From the NCBI RefSeq assembly GCF_030813005.1, contig NZ_JAUSTU010000013.1:77829-141828 (forward strand): 64,000 nt of DNA, in the 5' to 3' direction. Made by a program: the position numbers and the translations under genes. Positions 8,706 through 18,235 of this stretch are shown in pieces. This stretch comes from Robertmurraya andreesenii. GTDB lineage: Bacteria > Bacillota > Bacilli > Bacillales > Cytobacillaceae. The notes under the pieces are model-generated. The model saw only the letters and a list, made by a program, of their open reading frames with translations. It was not told where the DNA came from and searched no databases. Within the stretch, counting starts at the first letter, position 1, and each line of letters begins with the position of its first letter.

Positions 8706-10424
8706 ATGAAATTGGAAACGCTACCAGCCACTCAAGGAAATTATAATTTAGAAAACTATGAGGCTACCTACAAGAACTTCGATTGGAATGAGGTAGAAAA
8801 AGAATTCACATGGTCGGAAACAGGGCTTGTGAACATGGCTTATGAAGCAATTGATAAGCATGCAAATTCCTACCGAAAGAATAAAATTGCTCTGTACTAT
8901 CGGGATGCTAATCGTAATGAAAAGTATACATTTAAAGAGATGAAAGATTTATCTAATAAGGCTGGTAATGTTCTGAAGGCATACGGAGAAGTCAAAAAGG
9001 GAGACCGTGTTTTTATCTTTATGCCTCGTTCTCCTGAGCTTTATTTTTCTGTCTTAGGAGCGATTAAGCTTGGTGCTATCGTAGGCCCATTATTTGAAGC
9101 TTTCATGGAAGGGGCAGTACGGGATCGACTGGAGGATAGCGAAGCCAAGGTTCTTGTTACTACCCCTGAATTACTTGAGCGTGTTCCTTATCATGAGCTT
9201 CCATCATTGAAGCATATTTTCCTGGTCGGTAATGATGTTGAAGAAAATGATCCATTTATCGATTTCAATCAAAAGTTCGCTGAAGCAAGTAGTAAGCTTG
9301 ACATCGAGTGGGTTGATCGAACGGATGGATTAATTCTACACTATACGTCTGGCTCCACTGGTAAGCCTAAAGGGGTTCTGCATGCCCACAATGCAATGAT
9401 TCAACATTATCAAACGGCTAAGTGGATATTAGATTTAAAGGAAGAGGATACATATTGGTGTACGGCTGATCCTGGATGGGTTACCGGCACGTCCTATGGA
9501 ATTTTTGGTCCTTGGTTAACTGGTACCTCCAATCTAATCGTCGGTGGAAGGTTTGATCCGAACACCTGGTACAAAATGTTGGAGGAGTATGGGATAACCG
9601 TCTGGTATAGTGCTCCAACCGCCTTCCGTATGTTAATGGGGGCTGGAGACGAAATTATTAAAGAGTACGATTTAAGCCAACTCCGCCATGTTTTGAGTGT
9701 TGGAGAACCGTTAAATCCTGAAGTTGTAAGATGGGGAATGAAGGTCTTTAATCTACGCATTCATGATAACTGGTGGATGACCGAAACAGGCGCCCAGCTT
9801 ATTTCAAACTATCCTTGTATGGACATTCGCCCAGGTTCAATGGGGAAACCAATTCCAGGGGTAGAGGCAGCCATTGTCGATAACCAAGGAAATGTTCTCC
9901 CTCCAAATCGCATGGGAAATCTCGCTATAAAAAAAGGCTGGCCTTCCATGATGAAGATGATTTGGAACAATCAGGAAAAATATGACTCCTATTTCATGCC
10001 TAACGGCTGGTATGTTTCAGGAGATTCTGCCTACATGGATGAGGATGGTTATTTCTGGTTCCAAGGACGGGTCGACGATGTGATCATGACATCTGGTGAG
10101 CGTGTTGGTCCTTTTGAGGTAGAGAGCAAGCTCGTTGAGCACCCAGCAGTGGCAGAGGCCGGTGTTATCGGAAAGCCTGATCCGGTACGTGGAGAAATAA
10201 TTAAAGCATTTGTTGCCCTACGTGATGGGTATGAGGTGACCGAGGAGCTTAAAGAGGATATTCGTCAATTTGTTAAGAAAGGTCTTGCTGCCCATGCAGC
10301 ACCTCGAGAAATTGAATTCCGTGACAAGCTTCCAAAGACAAGAAGTGGAAAGATCATGCGCCGTGTCTTAAAAGCATGGGAGCTTGATTTGCCAACAGGT
10401 GATCTATCAACCATGGAAGACTAA
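8706..10424 (+). CDS. acsA: Acetyl-CoA synthetase (AMP-forming)
   Basis: This enzyme activates acetate with ATP and CoA to acetyl-CoA via acetyl-AMP. The product has 572 residues, as in B. subtilis AcsA. The ANL-superfamily P-loop TSGSTGKPKG lies near residue 215, and the C-terminal A10 motif KTRSGK places the catalytic lysine exactly at residue 549. That lysine is the target of AcuA and AcuC, whose genes are divergent next door, so the post-translational switch appears intact. A ribosome site AAGAAGGGGGA precedes the ATG, and a strong terminator follows. Confidence 0.96.
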   Translation: MKLETLPATQGNYNLENYEATYKNFDWNEVEKEFTWSETGLVNMAYEAIDKHANSYRKNKIALYYRDANRNEKYTFKEMKDLSNKAGNVLKAYGEVKKGDRVFIFMPRSPELYFSVLGAIKLGAIVGPLFEAFMEGAVRDRLEDSEAKVLVTTPELLERVPYHELPSLKHIFLVGNDVEENDPFIDFNQKFAEASSKLDIEWVDRTDGLILHYTSGSTGKPKGVLHAHNAMIQHYQTAKWILDLKEEDTYWCTADPGWVTGTSYGIFGPWLTGTSNLIVGGRFDPNTWYKMLEEYGITVWYSAPTAFRMLMGAGDEIIKEYDLSQLRHVLSVGEPLNPEVVRWGMKVFNLRIHDNWWMTETGAQLISNYPCMDIRPGSMGKPIPGVEAAIVDNQGNVLPPNRMGNLAIKKGWPSMMKMIWNNQEKYDSYFMPNGWYVSGDSAYMDEDGYFWFQGRVDDVIMTSGERVGPFEVESKLVEHPAVAEAGVIGKPDPVRGEIIKAFVALRDGYEVTEELKEDIRQFVKKGLAAHAAPREIEFRDKLPKTRSGKIMRRVLKAWELDLPTGDLSTMED

Positions 10425-10426
10425 TT

Positions 10427-10463
10427 AGAAGAACCTCTGTCCTTAGTGACAGAGGTTCTTCTA
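10427..10463 (+). terminator. Terminator between acsA and motS, probably bidirectional
   Basis: A 15-bp perfect stem with a 6-nt loop lies between the convergent acsA and motS stops. The motS stop codon touches its right edge. Confidence 0.85.
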
Positions 10464-11195
10464 CTCAATCATATCTTTCTCAGCAAATTTGGGATCTAAA
10501 ACAACAATTTCAACTCGACGATTTTTCTCCCAATTTTCCGGACTATCGTTCGGGACGATGGGTCTTGTTTCTCCATATCCGACCGCAATAAATCGAGCAC
10601 TTTCTACTTGAAAATGATCAACAAAATATCTAATCACACTGCTCGAGCGTGCTGTTGATAATTCCCAGTTTGATGGGTAGCGAAAAGTTGTGATTGGACG
10701 ATTATCAGTATGCCCTTCTACCTTGACTAAGTTTGGCATATTTTTTAGCATACCACCTACTTTATCAAGGAAAGCATTTCTTCCACCGATAATTTCCGCC
10801 TCTCCTGTCTCAAACAATACCTGTTCATCTAAGACAAGAACAACCCCTCTTTCGGTACGATTCGCTATAATCACATCTTCCAATCCATTTTCCCCTAGGA
10901 ATGTCTTAATCTCGGATAATAAATTTTGCAGATCAGACTCCTCACCATCTGCCTCATTTCCATTATCCTCTTGAGTACCAGGAGGATTTTCGAGCGGGAC
11001 GATTGAGGGGTTAAAATCTAGTATTTCACGGCCTCTAAATGATTCAGCTATCGCTTTAAATTTGATCATATCAATCTGAGACATTGAAAATAATAGAATA
11101 AAGAACACTAGGATAAGCGTGACCAAATCAGAGAACGTAACCATCCATGCAGGGGCCCCCTTCGGATGCTCATCTGGCCTTCGTTTAAACCTCAT
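10461..11195 (-). CDS. motS: MotS, sodium-type flagellar stator subunit (MotB family)
   Basis: A 244-residue MotB-type protein. One membrane helix lies near residues 18-40, with the conserved ion-binding Asp23 in TFSDLVT. A periplasmic linker and a C-terminal OmpA-like peptidoglycan-binding domain follow (VEGHTDNRP near the middle of that domain). With MotP it forms a stator that drives the flagellar motor with sodium ions. The assignment to MotS rather than MotB rests on its place just downstream of ccpA and motP, as in B. subtilis ytxDE. Its start overlaps the motP end by 11 nt, indicating translational coupling. Confidence 0.9.
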   Translation of the reverse strand: MRFKRRPDEHPKGAPAWMVTFSDLVTLILVFFILLFSMSQIDMIKFKAIAESFRGREILDFNPSIVPLENPPGTQEDNGNEADGEESDLQNLLSEIKTFLGENGLEDVIIANRTERGVVLVLDEQVLFETGEAEIIGGRNAFLDKVGGMLKNMPNLVKVEGHTDNRPITTFRYPSNWELSTARSSSVIRYFVDHFQVESARFIAVGYGETRPIVPNDSPENWEKNRRVEIVVLDPKFAEKDMIE

Positions 11196-12003
11196 CTTCT
11201 AGGGCCTCCCCACTCTGCACCACTCTAGAGTCCTCCATTCTCTCCTTCGTAGATAAAAAGGCACTTAATTTTTCCTCTAGAATTTTAGGATTTTGGCCAG
11301 ATTGAACACCAATCACCCCTTCAATAATGACCTGCCTAAAAAAGACTTCTCTTTCTGTCTTCAGCGCTAGCTTTGCCGCCATTGGAATAAACACCATGTT
11401 TGCGAGTAGCGAGCCATAAAGGGTAGTCAAAAGAGCAATTGCCATATTCGGACCAAGGGAAGATGGATCATCTAAATTTCTCAACATTAATACAAGACCA
11501 ATTAATGTCCCAATCATCCCCCAAGCCGGGGCAAATTCCCCTGCTCTTTCTAAGATGCTTCTGCCCTTACGATGTCTTTCCTCCATTGCTGAAATCTCCG
11601 CACTCATAATATCGTGAATCACATCTGGCTCCAAGCCATCTACCGCAAGAAGAACGCCTTTTTTGATAAAGGGATCTTCTACCGTTTCAATTTCCATCTC
11701 TAAAGCCAATAATCCCTCTCTCCGCGCTCTTTCAGACAATCGTACAAAAATTCGAATGAGCTCAGAGAGGTTATAGTCCTTTTGTGAAAAAGCCTGCCTC
11801 ATGACGGTAAATGAGTGTTTCATATCCTTTACAGGGAAACTAATTAGGAGTCCCGATATGATCCCACCAAATACAACAATCATAGAGGCTGGATCAATAA
11901 AGGAAATAAAGCCGCTTACTCCCCCATTGTACATAATCCCAAAGACAAGCATAATAACACCGACAGCCAAGCCAATCGGTGTTAAAAGATCAGATTTTTT
12001 CAT
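11185..12003 (-). CDS. motP: MotP, sodium-type flagellar stator subunit (MotA family)
   Basis: A 272-residue MotA/TolQ/ExbB-type protein with four predicted membrane segments. The conserved PAWGMIGTLIGLVLML helix corresponds to the MotA channel helix, and a charged cytoplasmic loop in the middle matches the rotor-contact region. The start is ATG at 12003, with GGGAGGAG upstream; in-frame starts further upstream overlap ccpA and lack a site. It follows ccpA at 58 bp and overlaps motS, the known ccpA-motPS arrangement of Bacillus. Confidence 0.92.
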   Translation of the reverse strand: MKKSDLLTPIGLAVGVIMLVFGIMYNGGVSGFISFIDPASMIVVFGGIISGLLISFPVKDMKHSFTVMRQAFSQKDYNLSELIRIFVRLSERARREGLLALEMEIETVEDPFIKKGVLLAVDGLEPDVIHDIMSAEISAMEERHRKGRSILERAGEFAPAWGMIGTLIGLVLMLRNLDDPSSLGPNMAIALLTTLYGSLLANMVFIPMAAKLALKTEREVFFRQVIIEGVIGVQSGQNPKILEEKLSAFLSTKERMEDSRVVQSGEALEDEV

Positions 12004-12061
12004 AGCTCCTCCCACTGAAAGATGAACAAAGCATCGTTTTTTCTTTATATCGACCAATTTT

Positions 12062-13060
12062 TTATTTTGTTGACCGTCTTTGCTCAATTCGATGAGGAAG
12101 GATAACAGTATGCTCGGAAACTTTTTCCTTATTCATTAGCTTGGTTAATAAGCGCATTGCTACCGCCCCGATATCATACAGTGGCTGAACAACGGATGTC
12201 AGCTGAGGGCGAACCATCAAAGCTAGCCTTGTATTATCTGAAGAAATCACTTCAAAATCCTCAGGAATTTGATAACCCTTATCCTCTGCTCCATGGATAA
12301 CCCCAAGTGCCATTTCATCTGAACCTACGTAGATGGCAGTTGGCTTATTTTCAAGTTCCAGTAGTTTTTCAAAGGCCTCAATACCAGAATCGTATGTATA
12401 ATCGCCTTCCACAATCAGCTCTTCGTTGTATTCAATTCCTGCTTCTTCAAGAGCCCGTTTGTATCCATTGAGATTTTTCTTTTCATTGATTGGCTCATGC
12501 AAAGGACCGATAACAAATGCAATTTTTTTATGTCCTTTTTCAACGAAAGAACTTACAGCATCATATGCCCCTTGCTCATAATCAATATTTACGGATGGCA
12601 CCTGCCCCGTTTCCTCAATCGAACCAGCTAATACAATGGGAACCGGAGATTTTTCAAATTCTTCCACATGCTCTTTCGTTATATTTCCGCTCATAAAAAC
12701 AATCCCATCCACCTGTTTGCCGAGCATCGTATTTAAAAGATGTAGTTCCTTATCCTTATTCTGATCAGAATTACTCAAAATGATATTGTACTTATACATC
12801 GTAGCAATATCCTCGATTCCTCTTGCAAGCTCTGCAAAAAAAGGACTCGAAATATCGGGAATAATCACACCAACCGTCGTCGTTTTCTTGCTTGCTAATC
12901 CACGTGCTACCGCATTCGGTCGATAACCTAGTCGACTGATTACTTCTAATACCTTTTTTCTAGTAGCTGGCTTCACATTGGGATTGCCATTAACAACCCG
13001 TGAAACGGTTGCCATTGAAACATTTGCCTCTCGAGCTACATCATATATGGTAATATTCAT
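12062..13060 (-). CDS. ccpA: Catabolite control protein A (LacI/GalR family)
   Basis: CcpA is the global carbon catabolite regulator, which binds cre sites together with HPr-Ser46-P. The 332-residue product begins with the LacI-type helix-turn-helix ITIYDVAREANVSMATVSRV and the hinge helix NAVARGLASKKT. A periplasmic-binding-protein-like core follows. Length and hinge match CcpA of Bacillus rather than sugar-specific LacI members. Its position between aroA and motPS is the conserved one. A TAAGGAG-type site precedes the ATG. Confidence 0.95.
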   Translation of the reverse strand: MNITIYDVAREANVSMATVSRVVNGNPNVKPATRKKVLEVISRLGYRPNAVARGLASKKTTTVGVIIPDISSPFFAELARGIEDIATMYKYNIILSNSDQNKDKELHLLNTMLGKQVDGIVFMSGNITKEHVEEFEKSPVPIVLAGSIEETGQVPSVNIDYEQGAYDAVSSFVEKGHKKIAFVIGPLHEPINEKKNLNGYKRALEEAGIEYNEELIVEGDYTYDSGIEAFEKLLELENKPTAIYVGSDEMALGVIHGAEDKGYQIPEDFEVISSDNTRLALMVRPQLTSVVQPLYDIGAVAMRLLTKLMNKEKVSEHTVILPHRIEQRRSTK

Positions 13061-13191
13061 TCTTATCGCTCCTTATTTTTACAACTGTTATTCTTATTTT
13101 ATCCTATGGATGGGTACTTTAGTTAAATATGTATATAATGATGCTTCTATAATGATACTTCACTCCATCAACGCCCGCAATCTTCAACAAT

Positions 13192-13232
13192 CGAAAAAAT
13201 GAAAAACCTTCCGTACGAAGACAGAAGGTTTA
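13192..13232 (-). terminator. Terminator after aroA
   Basis: On the minus strand an 8-bp stem (AAACCTTC with GAAGGTTT) is followed by TTC and a T-rich tract, just downstream of the aroA stop at 13243. It implies that ccpA has its own promoter. Confidence 0.75.
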
Positions 13233-13242
13233 ATCATAATGA

Positions 13243-14316
13243 TTATGAACGAACTAAGGAAGAAGCCATCAGTTGCTCCATAAATTCATCAAATTGCTTC
13301 AAATCCATTTGCTGTGCGGAATCTGAAAGTGCAACAGCTGGGTCTGGGTGTACCTCTGCCATGACCCCATCAGCTCCGATAGCAAGTGCAGCCTTGGCTG
13401 TCGGAAGAAGAAGATCTCTCCTACCAGTTGAATGGGTTACGTCAACTAAGACAGGCAAATGGGTTTCCTGTTTCAAGATTGGTACAGCAGATATGTCCAA
13501 TGTGTTTCTTGTGGCACGTTCATAAGTTCTAATTCCGCGCTCACAGAGAATGATCTGTCCATTTCCTTGAGCCATAATATATTCTGCAGCGTTAATGAAC
13601 TCTTCGATCGTTGCCGCTAATCCACGCTTTAAAAGAATCGGCTTATTCACTGCGCCAGCAGCTTTGAGGAGCTCAAAGTTTTGCATATTGCGTGCGCCAA
13701 TTTGGATCACATCAATATATTCTGCCGCCATCTCAATATCTGCAGGACTTACAATTTCACTGATTACGCCAAGATCATATTCGTCGGCTACTCTTTTTAA
13801 AATCTTGAGTCCTTCCACCCCTAACCCTTGGAAATCATAAGGAGAGGTTCTAGGCTTATAGGCTCCACCGCGCAATAATTTTAGGCCCTTTGCTTTGACT
13901 GCTTCCGCTACGGTTGCTACTTGTTCGTAGGATTCAACCGCACAAGGACCAAAGATTAATTGCTGTGAACCTGCACCGATCTTCGCACCCCTAATCTCAA
14001 CCACTGTATTCTCGGGATGTTTCTTACGTGAAACAAGCAATGCTTTACGATGATCGTCCTCTTGTAATTCCAGACCAGCCTTAAATATTTCCTTAAAGAG
14101 ATGTTGCAACGTAGATTTTTCAAAAGGACCGTCATTCTTCTCCAGAATTGAATCTAGCATCTTGCGCTCACGAACTGGATCATATCGATTAACACCTTGA
14201 GTCTCCTTCACACGTCCAATCTCTTGAACAAGTCGAGCTCTTTCATTAATTAAATTCAATAGCTGAACATTTATTTCATCCACACGATTCCGCAATTCAT
14301 CAAGTTTGTTGCTCAT
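13243..14316 (-). CDS. aroA: Bifunctional chorismate mutase / DAHP synthase
   Basis: The 357-residue product has an AroQ-type chorismate mutase domain (about residues 1-90, beginning LDELRNRVDEINVQLL) followed by a KDPG-aldolase-type DAHP synthase domain (about 100-345). Recognisable DAHP synthase segments are GPCAVES, LRGGAYKPRTSPY and LPVLVDVTHSTGRR. It makes 3-deoxy-D-arabino-heptulosonate-7-phosphate from PEP and erythrose-4-phosphate; in B. subtilis the fused domain gives feedback control by chorismate and prephenate. B. subtilis calls this gene aroA; it is not the EPSP synthase of E. coli nomenclature. It lies upstream of ccpA. Confidence 0.95.
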   Translation of the reverse strand: MSNKLDELRNRVDEINVQLLNLINERARLVQEIGRVKETQGVNRYDPVRERKMLDSILEKNDGPFEKSTLQHLFKEIFKAGLELQEDDHRKALLVSRKKHPENTVVEIRGAKIGAGSQQLIFGPCAVESYEQVATVAEAVKAKGLKLLRGGAYKPRTSPYDFQGLGVEGLKILKRVADEYDLGVISEIVSPADIEMAAEYIDVIQIGARNMQNFELLKAAGAVNKPILLKRGLAATIEEFINAAEYIMAQGNGQIILCERGIRTYERATRNTLDISAVPILKQETHLPVLVDVTHSTGRRDLLLPTAKAALAIGADGVMAEVHPDPAVALSDSAQQMDLKQFDEFMEQLMASSLVRS

Positions 14317-14549
14317 TAATTTCCCGTCCTTTCGAATTCATTTGTCATTGTCCCTATAACCTGTTCTAGGATTATTCACAGAATCGTAGGGAAACTTCTT
14401 CCTAGCCCTGTCTAAATATGATACATTTCTATATAATTAGAGTTATTATATATGAAATTATCTTTGATGTCACGTTTTATTCTTTATTAATTGAACGCTT
14501 TTAAGCGATAAAGTGTTATATTATTATGCTTTGAAGAAGGTGTATCGTT

Positions 14550-16706
14550 TTGCAAGATAAAAAGAAATTATTTGCTTTAGATATCGGTACACGTTCCGTT
14601 GTCGGAATTATCCTCGAGGAGAATAATCAACAGTATCATGTTGCTGACATGCTTGCCATTGAACACTCGGAACGGGCCATGCTAGATGGACAAATTCACG
14701 ACGTTCTATCAGTATCGAAAATTATATCTGAAATAAAATATGCACTTGAACAAAAACATGGTCCATTAAAAAAAGTAAGCGTAGCGGCAGCAGGAAGGGC
14801 GTTAAAAACCGAGAGAGCCGAAGTGACCATTGACATTAAAGGAAAACCACTCATCCAAAAGGAGGATATTCTTCATCTTGAATTAAGTGCCGTTCAACTG
14901 GCTCAAAGCCGTGTAGCTGAAAAGCATAATGATGAACATAGTCATTATTATTACTGCGTCGGTTATTCTGTGCTTTACTATCGTCTTGATGGAGAAGAGA
15001 TTGGTAGTTTAATTGATCAACAAGGTGACGTTGCATCCGTAGAAATTATCGCCACCTTCCTACCAAAGGTGGTTGTGGAATCCCTCATCTCCGCACTTCA
15101 ACGGTCAGAGCTCGAAATGGATGCTTTAACGCTTGAACCGATTGCAGCTATTAATGTGCTTATTCCACCTACGATGCGAAGGTTGAATGTTGCGCTCGTC
15201 GATATCGGTGCCGGAACCTCAGATATTGCCATCACCGATTCTAGCACCATTATCGCCTATGGCATGGTGCCTATTGCCGGGGATGAAATTACTGAAGCTA
15301 TTAGTGACCAATATCTTTTGGACTTTCCATTAGCTGAAAAAGCGAAACGGGAGATCAATACCCATGATTTCATAACGGTTACAGATATTTTAGGCTTTGA
15401 AACAGAGATTCCAAAGGAGGAAGTGATATCTCAAATTTCTCCTGCGATTGAACGGCTCGCAACCGCCATCTGTGATGAAATCTATCAGCTCAATGGACAG
15501 AAATCTCCTAAAGCTGTCATGCTGGTTGGTGGAGGAAGCATGACGCCTGAATTGCCTAAGAAAGTGGCTGAAAAACTAGACCTCCCCTTGAATCGTGTCG
15601 CCATTCGTGGGATAGATGCCATTCCTTCCCTAAGCATAGAGGACCATTTGACAAAAGGACCGGAGCTGGTTACGCCGATTGGTATTGCCATTGCTGCTGA
15701 AAAAACTCCTGTACATTATGTTACGGTTCATGTGAACGAACAGCCTGTACGTTTATTTGAAGTAAAGAAGCTAACGGTTGGGGATTGTTTACTGGCTGCA
15801 GGAATAAAAATGACAAAGCTCTATGGGAAGCCTGGTATGGCCAAGATTATTTCTTTAAACGGTGGACTGATTACCATTCCTGGACAGCATGGCTCTCCGC
15901 CTAAGCTATTAAAAAATGGCATTCCATGCTCATTTGATGATGTCATTCAAGATGGAGATAAGCTGGATGTCATCAGAGGGGCGGACGGAGAAAAGACAGA
16001 TATACAGATTAAGGATTTAATTGATGAAATCCCGAGTAAAAATATTTCTATCAATGGCCAAGATTATCAAATCTCTGCAAGACTTATTTGTAATGGCCAA
16101 TCGGCTTCACCAGAACACTTGATTGAGGATCGTGACAAAATTGAGTGTATCATTCCAGAAACCATCGAGGATGCTCTTATTACACTAAACCTCAAAGAGC
16201 TGTTGCATGCTCTAAAGCCCTTTCGAATTACTTTAAATAACAAAGAAACCTTCATCCCCACATTTTCAGGGAAGGTTTTTCGAAATGGAATCGAAGTAAA
16301 GCCACAAAGTGGATTTGAACATCTCGATCAAATCATTATCGAAAAAAAGCAACCGCAGACGATCAGAGATTTAGCAGAAGTAAAGCAAATGATTCTCAAT
16401 CAGTCCATACCTGTGCGATTTAATCATGAAGAAATCGTTATCACAAAGAAAATTACCGAGTTTCGAAGGAATGGACAGCTTCTAGAAGAGCACCATACGA
16501 TCCGAGATGGTGACTCCTTAACCTATGAACAAAAACGGTTAGAGCCTTTTATTTTCCAAGACTTATTTAGTTTTGTAGAGATCGAAATGCCTGCACAGGC
16601 AAATGGGAACTTTAAATTATTGAAAAATGACCAAGAAGTAACCTTCTATGAACCGATAGAGCCTGGTTGCCATCTCCAAATTGTCTGGCCTGATAAGCAA
16701 AATTAA
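14550..16706 (+). CDS. FtsA/PilM-like ATPase with long C-terminal extension
   Basis: A 718-residue protein starting at TTG 14550, with GAAGAAGG 8 nt upstream. The N-terminal 390 residues have the FtsA fold: phosphate-1 loop ALDIGTRSVVG near residue 9, phosphate-2 loop DIGAGTSDIAI near 217 and an adenosine motif VGGGSMTPEL near 330. FtsA itself is about 420-440 residues, so some 300 residues are extra. They appear to be repeated small beta-rich modules (several blocks of form NGxxxxxxxxIxDGDxLxxI). It is a monocistronic unit with its own terminator, away from the division cluster. It is likely a membrane-associated or assembly ATPase, not canonical FtsA. Its function is not known to me. Confidence 0.8.
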   Translation: MQDKKKLFALDIGTRSVVGIILEENNQQYHVADMLAIEHSERAMLDGQIHDVLSVSKIISEIKYALEQKHGPLKKVSVAAAGRALKTERAEVTIDIKGKPLIQKEDILHLELSAVQLAQSRVAEKHNDEHSHYYYCVGYSVLYYRLDGEEIGSLIDQQGDVASVEIIATFLPKVVVESLISALQRSELEMDALTLEPIAAINVLIPPTMRRLNVALVDIGAGTSDIAITDSSTIIAYGMVPIAGDEITEAISDQYLLDFPLAEKAKREINTHDFITVTDILGFETEIPKEEVISQISPAIERLATAICDEIYQLNGQKSPKAVMLVGGGSMTPELPKKVAEKLDLPLNRVAIRGIDAIPSLSIEDHLTKGPELVTPIGIAIAAEKTPVHYVTVHVNEQPVRLFEVKKLTVGDCLLAAGIKMTKLYGKPGMAKIISLNGGLITIPGQHGSPPKLLKNGIPCSFDDVIQDGDKLDVIRGADGEKTDIQIKDLIDEIPSKNISINGQDYQISARLICNGQSASPEHLIEDRDKIECIIPETIEDALITLNLKELLHALKPFRITLNNKETFIPTFSGKVFRNGIEVKPQSGFEHLDQIIIEKKQPQTIRDLAEVKQMILNQSIPVRFNHEEIVITKKITEFRRNGQLLEEHHTIRDGDSLTYEQKRLEPFIFQDLFSFVEIEMPAQANGNFKLLKNDQEVTFYEPIEPGCHLQIVWPDKQN

Positions 16707-16709
16707 GGA

Positions 16710-16750
16710 AACACCTCCAGTGCAAATTCCACTGGAGGTGTTCATTTTTA
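16710..16750 (+). terminator. Terminator between the FtsA-like gene and ytxJ
   Basis: A 12-bp perfect stem (16710-16721 with 16731-16742), 9-nt loop and a T-run at 16745-16749. The stop of the convergent ytxJ lies at its end. Confidence 0.85.
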
Positions 16751-17081
16751 TTTCGAGTTTTCTTTCAAAGCGTTCGCTAACGATTTAGTGGTAATTTTCC
16801 AATGGGATGCATGCCAAGCCACATCCTCATTTTTGAACAGGATCGCTTGTGGCGATTCATGCTTTATTTGGAAAGTATCAGCAATGTAATTGGATAATGG
16901 ACGGGCATCCTGTACCGCTAAGTAGTAATGCTTCGTGTCCCCCGTGATTTTTTTCGTGGTCTTCATATTCTTCATAAGCCGCTTGACTGATCGGACAAGT
17001 CAATGAATGTTTCAATAAAAAGAAGTGGTCATCTTCCTTTAATGCTTGTTGAAATTCTTCCGTTGATTCAATTTTGATCAT
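16748..17081 (-). pseudogene. ytxJ: ytxJ, bacillithiol-system redox protein, frameshifted
   Basis: YtxJ is a thioredoxin-fold protein of about 108 residues linked to bacillithiol redox control; its active-site segment TCPIS is present. Here the N-terminal half (from ATG 17081) and the C-terminal half (ending at 16748, with VQDARPLSNYIA and KHESPQAI) are in different frames. They can be joined into a normal-length protein of about 110 residues by removing one base in the five-C run at 16939-16943 (five G on the coding strand). The upstream frame otherwise stops after 67 residues. Both halves look well conserved, which suggests a recent or phase-variable indel, or a sequencing error. It precedes ytxHG in reverse order, as in B. 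subtilis. Confidence 0.85.
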
Positions 17082-17120
17082 AATCGTCTTCCTCCTAAAG
17101 AAAATGCATCCTCGTCTAAA

Positions 17121-17564
17121 TTATTGATTAAGCTGCTGCTCTGTTTCATCAAAAGCTCTTTTTGTTTCTTCAAGCTTCCTTTGAATGTCATAATCTCCGC
17201 TAGTTGAAGGCATGATTGCAGCATCTTCATCGCTCTCATTGCGATCACCAGTCTGCGGTTTTAGAGCTTTAACCTTTTGAAAAAGCTCTGTTGATTGCTT
17301 TGACACTGCTTGTCCGATTGAAGAGGTTTTCTCCTTTGCAGCATCTACCCATTCACTACCTCTTCCCACCGCAGCATCGCGGAACTGACCGGTCTTCTCT
17401 CGTAAGCTCTGAGCCTGGGTAGAGAGATTTTGACGCAATTCTTTGCCAGCCTTTGGCGTTAAGAAAAACGCAGCCGCTGCTCCAATGGCCCCTCCAATAA
17501 TGGCCCCAAGCAAAAAGTCCCTTGAACTTAGATTATGCTCCTTTTGTTCTTCATGATTTCTCAT
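17121..17564 (-). CDS. ytxH: YtxH-family membrane-anchored general stress protein
   Basis: A 147-residue protein. Residues 16-38 form a glycine-rich hydrophobic segment ending in TPKAGKELR, the hallmark of the YtxH family (DUF YtxH). A long helical charged tail rich in Lys, Gln and Glu follows. It is presumably anchored to the membrane, and in B. subtilis the ytxGHJ operon belongs to the general stress response. It lies 23 bp downstream of ytxG and 39 bp upstream of ytxJ, consistent with one operon. Confidence 0.9.
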   Translation of the reverse strand: MRNHEEQKEHNLSSRDFLLGAIIGGAIGAAAAFFLTPKAGKELRQNLSTQAQSLREKTGQFRDAAVGRGSEWVDAAKEKTSSIGQAVSKQSTELFQKVKALKPQTGDRNESDEDAAIMPSTSGDYDIQRKLEETKRAFDETEQQLNQ

Positions 17565-17586
17565 CTATAAACAGCCTCCTTCAAGC

Positions 17587-18054
17587 TTAATGATTTCCTC
17601 TTTGCCTTTTTCTTTCGATTGGCTTATCGCTTATTTCCTTTGCCTGCCTTTTCGCCATCCATTTATTTTTTACTTCGAGTAGGATGTTGCTCCATTGAAT
17701 GACCTGGGACATCTTCTCCTTATTTTGCTCAATTTGCTGATCTAATGATGTAGTAATGGACTGAATGGAACCATTAAATTTCTTGATGGATGTCCCTACA
17801 TCTTTAACTGCATCTACTACAGTATTGAGGCTTTCTGATTTCTTTTGAATATCTTCCGCTAAAGCATTGGTCTTATGTAATAAATCAGTTGTTTCTCGTG
17901 TCACTCCATCAAGCTGCTGCTCCAATCCCCCCAATGTTTTCGAAACACTATCCAATGTAGTCTGCAGGGATTTTAACGTCCTACCAATGAACATAACCAA
18001 AATGAAAAAAGCGATAGCAGCAAGGGCTGCACTTAAATAAAGAATGATTTCCAA
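17587..18054 (-). CDS. ytxG: YtxG, DUF948 membrane protein
   Basis: A 155-residue protein. An N-terminal membrane helix (about residues 3-24) is followed by a long coiled coil with regularly spaced Thr/Leu/Ser residues (DUF948 pattern). The C-terminus is basic (KRQRGNH). It is the first gene of the ytxGHJ operon. The molecular role is unknown; the domain resembles methyl-accepting chemotaxis-type coiled coils but has no signalling tip that I can see. Confidence 0.88.
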   Translation of the reverse strand: MEIILYLSAALAAIAFFILVMFIGRTLKSLQTTLDSVSKTLGGLEQQLDGVTRETTDLLHKTNALAEDIQKKSESLNTVVDAVKDVGTSIKKFNGSIQSITTSLDQQIEQNKEKMSQVIQWSNILLEVKNKWMAKRQAKEISDKPIERKRQRGNH

Positions 18055-18235
18055 TAATCTGCACCTCCACGAACCTTCCTAATTTGACTAAATACTTGAT
18101 TCAAGGTTCTTCCTGTATAAACAAATCTTAACACAAAAAGCGGCTAGTTTCATTTTACGATTTGGTTAAACAAAAGAATAACAGTTAAAATAGAGATGGA
18201 GTAAATTAATACATATCTATTTGGAGGGAAATGAC

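Noticed and set aside
16878..17081. Two separate overlapping small genes at ytxJ
   Set aside because: Together they make one YtxJ; a single-base run-length change explains the split.
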